Of a stretch of DNA of 64,000 bases, positions 57,992 through 64,000 are shown in pieces. Within the stretch, counting starts at the first letter, position 1; each line of letters begins with the position of its first letter. The stretch is from Fragilariopsis cylindrus CCMP1102 (taxonomy: Eukaryota; Bacillariophyta; Bacillariophyceae; Bacillariales; Bacillariaceae). The stretch covers positions 1 through 64,000 of the forward strand of contig FMBT01000151.1 of NCBI GenBank assembly GCA_900095095.1. The letters are read 5' to 3'. Made by a program: the position numbers and the translations under genes. The notes beneath the pieces are model-generated. The model did not search any database. It saw nothing but the letters and a program-made list of their open reading frames with translations, and was not told where the DNA came from.

Positions 57992-58965
57992 TCACGCATC
58001 GGGAACGTATTCGATACCAAGTTCCTCGTTAGTAATTTCTTCCCGCTCATCGGTAGTGACTTCAGATAAAGCAGATGACGGTTTTACGCATTTTTTGTAT
58101 TTAATATAGTGCAAAAGAAGGCAAGATGCTATCCAAACCCAGAAGCAGCACATCTGTAGTACAGTTCTTGTATCGCTGTATCCAAAGGGTTTGAAGATGG
58201 TCATCGGTAGACGATCGATAGACCAGAAGTCTCCCTCGATGGTATAGATGGTTGGAGTTTTACCGAGAACCTTTTCAAAGTTATTACAGCCACCGGTGAA
58301 TAGTCCAGTAGAAAGGAGAATGAAAAGGCCAACAGTAAATATCGTCAAAGCTTTGGTACTTTTGAAATGTCGGTTTGCATAGTAAATTAGGACAACAATG
58401 AATCCACCAACAAGTAATCCGATAACGGCTGAAAGAGGTATGGCAACGATACCTTCTCCGTAAGGAAAAATGGAATCAAAAAGACACCACATTCAGCAAC
58501 TTCACGCCAAATATTCCAAGCTATGTTGAAACGGATAGACTTAAGGGTTATCCCGTGCGAGTCTATCGACTCGTCAATTGTTTCACCGTTCTTGATCTTC
58601 TTTACTTGAGCCTTACTGTAGTATAGGCCAAAAAACTTGGGCATTTTTAATGACAACTGAAGAAGGCATATCGCAGCAACGATCTTCGATACCCCCTCAA
58701 TGATCTTAGCAGTTCTTGGATCGAAATCTCGAGACATGATTGCTAACGGTACTGCAACTGCAGCACAAATGACAACCGCTACCAATGCGGCCAGAAGAGA
58801 TGATACGGTCACCGCTCGTAGAGCTTGGTTTTGCGTAATCGGTGAATTGTCCCAATTAGTCCGCAGAATGACAGTTCTGTACTCACCAATGATAATTCCA
58901 CCCTCCAGAGTTTCTCTGGTAAAGATTGTTATTACAGCGAAATCGAGTAGGGAAGGGGCCGACAT
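57992..58965 (-). CDS. FTR1: FTR1-like high-affinity iron permease
   Basis: FTR1 moves ferric iron across the plasma membrane, in fungi together with a multicopper oxidase. Two R-E-x-x-E iron motifs are present: [15 protein letters not shown] in the first helix and [16 protein letters not shown] in the fourth. They are separated by helices ([39 protein letters not shown]). The frame breaks just after IPFF: the following [21 protein letters not shown] and the last TMs are one base out, and adding one T to the T5 run (plus-strand aaaaa at 58466-58470) restores them. About 324 aa with about seven TMs and an acidic C-terminal tail ([17 protein letters not shown]). No ferroxidase gene lies next to it in the window. 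Iron limitation is a known diatom stress, so iron-dependent expression is likely but not shown here. Confidence 0.88.
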
Positions 58966-59891
58966 TCTGTTTTGTGGTTGTTTCTATTATCAAGGGAGGA
59001 ATGATTAACTTTCCCGGTGCGTGTTCTATCAATTTGTTTCGTCCCGTTTAGTAGTATGCAAATGCGATGGTTGTCAAAGGCAAATATTACATAAATCTTC
59101 TCTTCCTTCTACACTTCACCCAGCAATCCAAGCTAATTCATATAACACTCTCGCAATGAATGCTTGCTTTTGCCGACATAGCATACAGTATATTATAATA
59201 TTATTATGTATCATGCACATGTGGGACTGATGTATCATGGCATGTCACAACTTCGAAAAAACACGATTACCGGTACAGAAAAATACTTGTTCACTTATTC
59301 TTCAGTTTTTTCATTTGCATTTGTGGTTAGTTAGCACGTGCATTATTAATAATCTCGGCCACATAGGACGCGTGCATATATATTATTATTCGTTGTGTAA
59401 TTTAATTTCCGATCGAGGGCTGTGTGGGAACTTATTTGACGCGTGGGCACAAAACAACAATAAATAATGCTAGTACTTGAAGTAGGCTACTTCGAAGTAC
59501 AGTACTTACGTAGGGAGTGTGTATAAAAACCACTTCGCTCGAGTAAATAAAAATTGTCACATTTTTATCCACGTATGAACAGAAATGTTCGGAAAAATAA
59601 TATTATTTTTCGTAGAAAGGACGGACGTGATTAAATAGAAATCTAAATAAAATAACATACTGTACACTCCTTCACGGTGATACGTTACACTCTTCGATTT
59701 CAGCATAAGTACTCGTATTACATATTATATTCATTGTCCCGACTCTGCTTTCAAATAAAGCTTATTATTTGTATCGTTTTCATTCTTTAGGAACGATACC
59801 ATTCGAAAATAGTTGTACAAGATTACTAGCACAGAAATTGCTGCTTTTTAATTAATAGGGAGGGAAATTAAAAAAAAGGTAGAAGTAAAAA
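58966..59891. other. Divergent intergenic region
   Basis: 926 bp between FTR1 (-) and BCAS2 (+). AT-rich, with short frames (59021-59467) I do not support. Likely holds the FTR1 promoter; no recognisable iron-response element seen. Confidence 0.45.
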
Positions 59892-60569
59892 ATGAATGAC
59901 GGCAACAACGATGGACAACCGGTCGTTTTGCTTGACTCACTTCCCTATGTGGAAACGGTTCATGAAGATTATGAGGAGTATGCTCTAGCTTTAATCGAGG
60001 AGGAGATGAAGGCGAGTGTACCACGATCTCTCAAAAAGATGCAACCGTTGAATTTCCGAACATCGATGATGCAAAAAGAGTACGAATCATTGATAGTTAA
60101 AGATGGTGGTGTTGAGGGGACATTGATATCAGTACAACGTCCGAAAGAACAACTTCTTTCATTTCAACCAAAGAAAATTGTAAAACCGACTACGATCGAA
60201 GAATGGAATGATAGTAATGCAATTGAACAGGCGAAGTCACAGTTTGAATCGGAAAGGATTCGTAGTCAAGTAATAGAAGTTGAAAAGGAAGAGGGGGTTG
60301 CAAACTGGAAGGATCATATTACCAGCCTTGATAAGTTGGTATCATTCTGGACAAAATCATTACAAAAACAGGCAGAAATTGTTGAGGAAATTAACTTTCA
60401 ACGACAACAGTCACAGGAAAAACAAACTGGACCAGAATTAGAACGATTAAATCAAGATTATCAACAAGCATTATATCGAAGGAATCAATTGGAACATACT
60501 ATCGAGGGATTGAAAAGGGAAAGTAATAATAATACTAGTACTAATAATGATCGGAAACGGAAAGCTTGA
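59892..60569 (+). CDS. BCAS2: BCAS2/SPF27, PRP19-complex splicing factor
   Basis: BCAS2 (Spf27, Snt309-related) is a core subunit of the PRP19/NTC complex that activates the spliceosome, in the nucleus. Single-exon frame of 225 aa, the family's usual length. The N-terminus LLDSLPYVETVHEDYEEYALALIEEEMKA matches the conserved D-x-L-P-Y start and the helix with EEE-M. Then LNFRTSMMQKEYESL and AKSQFESERIRSQVIEVE, and a long C-terminal coiled coil (NWKDHITSLDKLVSFW onward to LEHTIEGLKRE). The tail is Asn/Thr-rich then basic (DRKRKA). No frame problems. Confidence 0.93.
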   Translation: MNDGNNDGQPVVLLDSLPYVETVHEDYEEYALALIEEEMKASVPRSLKKMQPLNFRTSMMQKEYESLIVKDGGVEGTLISVQRPKEQLLSFQPKKIVKPTTIEEWNDSNAIEQAKSQFESERIRSQVIEVEKEEGVANWKDHITSLDKLVSFWTKSLQKQAEIVEEINFQRQQSQEKQTGPELERLNQDYQQALYRRNQLEHTIEGLKRESNNNTSTNNDRKRKA

Positions 60570-60763
60570 TGGAATTTGAAAGCAAATACAACAAGAATAT
60601 TTATAGATAATAGCTTGAAATATGCTCATTAATTCTTCTCAAGAGTTTCGATATTTTAAATGAAGGGAAAATAAAAGGAAGTATCAACTACAAATTATGC
60701 TAGCAGTAACGTCAGAAGTATTAACACGACTCCTCTACTACAATATGTTTTTCAACTATCTAT

Positions 60764-63700
60764 TTATTCTTCCAAAATAGAAAGCATTTGTTGCAGAATA
60801 GGTTCCATTCTCATTCGTGTTCTATACTGTGCTTGATTTAGTAGTATTTTGGTGGATTTAACAACATCTTCACCAAGCACATTCGATTCGGTTTCGTTTA
60901 ATGAATATTCCAAGGAAGATTCGGTCTCAGACGTCGGAAGATATCTCAAGCATGCTATCATATCATCTTTCAATAATCCTTTGAATTCCTCTGAAACATC
61001 AGCCATAGCAACCGATAGTTTCTTCGTCTTTCGTATGCCCCATCCGTAGGCAGTACATACGGTGGAACACATTCGGAATACGGCAAAAATCGGTAAGATA
61101 TAATTAGGAAGAGCGGAACCCACTGTTTTAGGACCAGTAGATACAGACGAAAAATTTTCACGAGCTATCTTCAATCGCATCAAGACTTGGTCCTGGATAA
61201 TCTTAATTGATTCTTGCTCTCGCTGCTCCATTGAATCCTCGTCCATCTTTGGCATTCCGGCGTTGACTACAGCCAATACACGGCACAAGCTCAAAAATAC
61301 ATGCAACAACTCGCGACATCCAATCACATAGTTACTATCGCCATCTTCTCTTCCGTTGTGGAAAAATTCGGAAGCTTCCAAAATAGAGTTTAGGAGACTT
61401 TGAGTTCTTTTTTCCAGAACAGGACTTGGTTTGACAACCTTGCCTTTTTTGGGTCCTTTCATTGCATCGATGCACAAGGCAGCTCGGATCAGTAGCCCAT
61501 GAATATGGCCTCGTCTCAATGTCGCTTGTACCATACTATTTTTGCTCTCTATATTAGGTTTCAACAAAATTGAATTTTGGTTCAAAATTGATTTATCACG
61601 ATTATCAGACAAATCATCGTCGTCGGCAAAGTTACAACGACCGGTACACGAAACAACGCTGAAGGCAGCGTAAGGATTATGTATTTCAGCCACCATTTGA
61701 ATAACCCGCTCAATGTCCTCATTTCCTCCTACGATACCTTGTGCTATTCCAATACCACCCTTCAGTATTGGATCTTCATCATAATCCATCCTCGGTACTG
61801 CAGATGCTAACAAGGGGGCAGCGTCTAATATCAACCCTTTGGAATAGAGAGATGTAAGGCTTTGATTCATCTTTTGTCTTTGAAAGACCATAAATTCATC
61901 AGCCTTCGTCAAAATACCAGTATTCATAGCCCTACCAGCGAAGTCACCACAATCACGAGCTGTTCCTCCCTGAAAGCGTAAGAGTGCCGTACAAATATCG
62001 ATAGCTTCATTGTACAAACCTCCCTCAAAGAGGTATGGAAAGATCGCAAAGCTACAGGAATCGAGTTGGATGTGCTTCAGACCGATCGTCTGATAGAGTT
62101 CCCAGGAACGAGTGGTTGCATTTAATTGATGAAACACTTCTATGGCTAAAAATTTTAGATATGCATTGTCTGGTGAATGTTGGATGCCTGATTCTAAAAG
62201 AACAGCCGAAATAAATGTTGCATCACCACAATTGTTTCGAGAATCTTTTGTAAGAGTAGCTGTTGAACTGCCAATAAAACCAAATCGTCGCCAGGTTTGA
62301 GCTCCCTTTGCGACTCCTCACCTTCGTTTGATGAGGTCAATGTCAAAGTTGCCTGCCATTCTCTAATTATCTCTACCCAATCGGGAAGATATTTATCTGC
62401 GAGATCGATATTTGCGGACAACAGTTTATGGGTTAACTTAAGAGCAAAGATGTATGCTCTAAGTTTCGCTTGACGTTCCTTATTACTACTAGAAGAAGTA
62501 GTATTTCCAGACGTCAGATTGGTTCTGCGCAAAGACTCAGCAAACTCTAGCAGCGAGACTGTGACGTCTTTATTTACATCATCGTTTTCGTTACAAATTA
62601 AAATGCTAAGATAATGATCAAGATCCGTGAAGGTGCAGTTGGCACGATGTGCAAATGTTTCGGCGTATTGGCGAATGGCATCCCCAAGGGCCCTTATGGC
62701 GTCGTCTGACGCATCCTGTCGTAAACGTCCAGTTGCTATTTCAACGATCATTAAATGGGGACCCCGTAGCGGATAACGCGAGTCTACTCTATCCTTGATA
62801 ATATTTTCCACTAATGCCTGCGTCAAACCAAGATCGTTGTTGCTTCCCGACATAGAGCACTCTAGATGCGCCTTCCAGCAAGACCAGTCATCCGGACTCG
62901 TCTGTAAAAGATTTTCGTATAAGAAACGTGCATCATCGAAACGATCCAACTTTTTCAATACTTCAGCAGTTTGTAGTTTTATCTGACTTTGTGACATAGT
63001 AACTCCAAACTCTAACGGACCTCCAACAGCATTGTCGGTATTGGGATCTGTGCAATCGGTTATAGGAATATTTTCCAAGATCTGGAGCATTTCATCCCAT
63101 TTTGATTGTCGTTCTAATGCTCGTAAGCACAACATACTGATTTCTTTCGACCGCTGGTTCCGTTCATCTTCTTGTTTGAGTAGACGCATTCCCATCGATT
63201 CCGCCAATCGAGGCAATATCGATGATCGTTGGTCGTCTTCCGGTAACCATTCTAGTTGCCATAGGGCCGATTGACAAGCCCACGCGGTGGCGAACATTAG
63301 GGATGACTCGTCTTGCAAAGAAACGGCAATTCGGGCCAGCTGTAGGGAGACGGTTTGCATATGCGATAGGACATGTATTTCCAGTCTCGTTCTAGATTCG
63401 GTGCTCAATCTCGATGGTGCCGCGAGAAAAGAGAGTCCAAATTTGAAGGTTTTGGTCAGTGCTAAGTCTGTCGGCACAGCATCAGCAGCTAGAGCGTACA
63501 TCTGAAAGGCCGTCAGTGGTAAGTTTAGACTTTTGAGACTTATCGCTAGCGTGGCGAGAGTCGTTTCGTCCGTTATGATATCAGTCGGCTGATTCTCAGC
63601 AGAAAGTGAAGACAAAATATCTATTTTCTCCGGTAGAGATGGTAGAATATCCAATCGATCTATCAAGTCCGATTGTGGTTGAATTTCATTCGTGGGTCGT

Positions 63701-64000
63701 TGTTGTTGTTGTTGTTGTTTCGGTGCCGGTTTCTTTTTTCCTTTCTTTCCCTTTTTCCCAGACACAGTCGCCGGTTCTACTTTGGGTGCTGCGGATGGAA
63801 ACTTTAATAATGACGAAGAGGATTCATCCACACTTTGTTGTTCCAGCATTGATTGAAGCTCAAAAAAGGAAGAAGGTGAAGCCGTCCTTCGTATTAGTAC
63901 TTTGTTGAGTGTGATCAAAGCTAGATGTTTTTGTCCTGTTTTCGTATACGAGTGCGCCAAGAGAGCACTCCCCAAAACATTGGAATCGGGAAGTACTACT
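60764..64000 (-). CDS. NAA25: NAA25/MDM20, auxiliary subunit of N-terminal acetyltransferase B (5' end outside window)
   Basis: NatB acetylates protein N-termini starting Met-Asp/Glu/Asn/Gln; NAA25 is its TPR-like ribosome-binding scaffold. The part in the window (about 1080 aa) is helical throughout: GSALLAHSYTKTGQKHLALITL, DARFLYENLLQTSPDDWSCWKAHLE, YPLRGPHLMIVEIA (R-G-P motif of the family), DKYLPDWVEIIREW, then SPDNAYLKFLAIEVFHQLNATTRSWELYQTIGLKHIQLDSCSF, which is the best family match. A Lys-rich linker (GKKGKKGKKKPAPK plus polyQ) is inserted early. At about 62250-62256 the frame breaks between AVQQLLL and TKDSRNNCGDATFISAVLL; one added base restores it. It ends at 60764, converging with BCAS2 (194 bp between stops). 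The N-terminus lies beyond position 64000. Confidence 0.85.

Noticed and set aside
1-64000. Programmed ribosomal frameshifting as the cause of the many frame breaks
   Set aside because: Sites share no slippery sequence or following stem, fall in unrelated housekeeping genes, and several lie in homopolymers; sequencing deletions explain them better.
1-64000. Transposons, CRISPR arrays, rRNA or tRNA genes
   Set aside because: I saw no transposase or reverse transcriptase frame, no terminal repeats with target duplications, no spaced repeat array and no convincing tRNA or rRNA sequence; a covariance search was not possible here.

Overview
The window is nuclear DNA of a photosynthetic stramenopile, most likely a diatom (possibly a raphid pennate such as a Pseudo-nitzschia or Fragilariopsis relative; genus is inference). 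Reasons: genes on both strands with short GT-AG introns (about 80-250 bp), coding runs of Asn, Gln, Asp and Ser, a plastid-lumen precursor with the tripartite layout expected of a secondary red plastid (signal peptide, TAF motif, twin-arginine thylakoid signal), a DUF6824-type domain that I associate with diatoms, and an FTO-family dioxygenase, a family reported from vertebrates and marine algae.

Layout. 0.5-10.1 kb: ABCE1/RLI1 N-terminus (-), a TVP38/TMEM64 VTT membrane protein (+), an unknown cysteine-rich type I membrane protein (-), a secreted fasciclin-LRR protein (+) and a Tim17/22/23-family protein (+). 11-24 kb: a CDIN1-like TPD nuclease (+), the clamp-loader subunit CTF18 (+), a BMT2/SAMTOR methyltransferase (-), a PAP/fibrillin protein (-) and FTO (+). 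24.8-37.2 kb: an acidic unknown (+), a thylakoid-lumen protein (-), a 726-aa unknown (-), a BT1/folate-biopterin transporter (-), a polyQ type I membrane protein (+), and a METTL13-like methyltransferase with a zinc-ribbon-like tail (-). 37.8-53 kb: a POT/PTR transporter (+), an eight-exon ABCC transporter (-), a possible 55-aa gene (+), a large DUF6824 protein (+) and CNOT9 (+). 54-64 kb: a SET-domain protein (-), an intracellular-type LRR protein (+), an FTR1-like iron permease (-), BCAS2/SPF27 (+) and NAA25/MDM20 (-, cut by the window edge).

The genes form no operon or single pathway. They are housekeeping genes (translation, mRNA decay, splicing, N-terminal acetylation, replication, rRNA and protein methylation), transporters and lineage-specific surface or acidic proteins. 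Intergenic spacers hold several recent tandem duplications and microsatellites.

The most striking large-scale signal is that about a dozen otherwise well conserved genes carry a single reading-frame break, nearly all restored by adding one base. This looks like residual one-base deletions in a long-read assembly rather than gene decay, and it matters to anyone using the predicted proteins. All exon boundaries below were set by hand from splice signals and protein continuity; no alignment or search was run.
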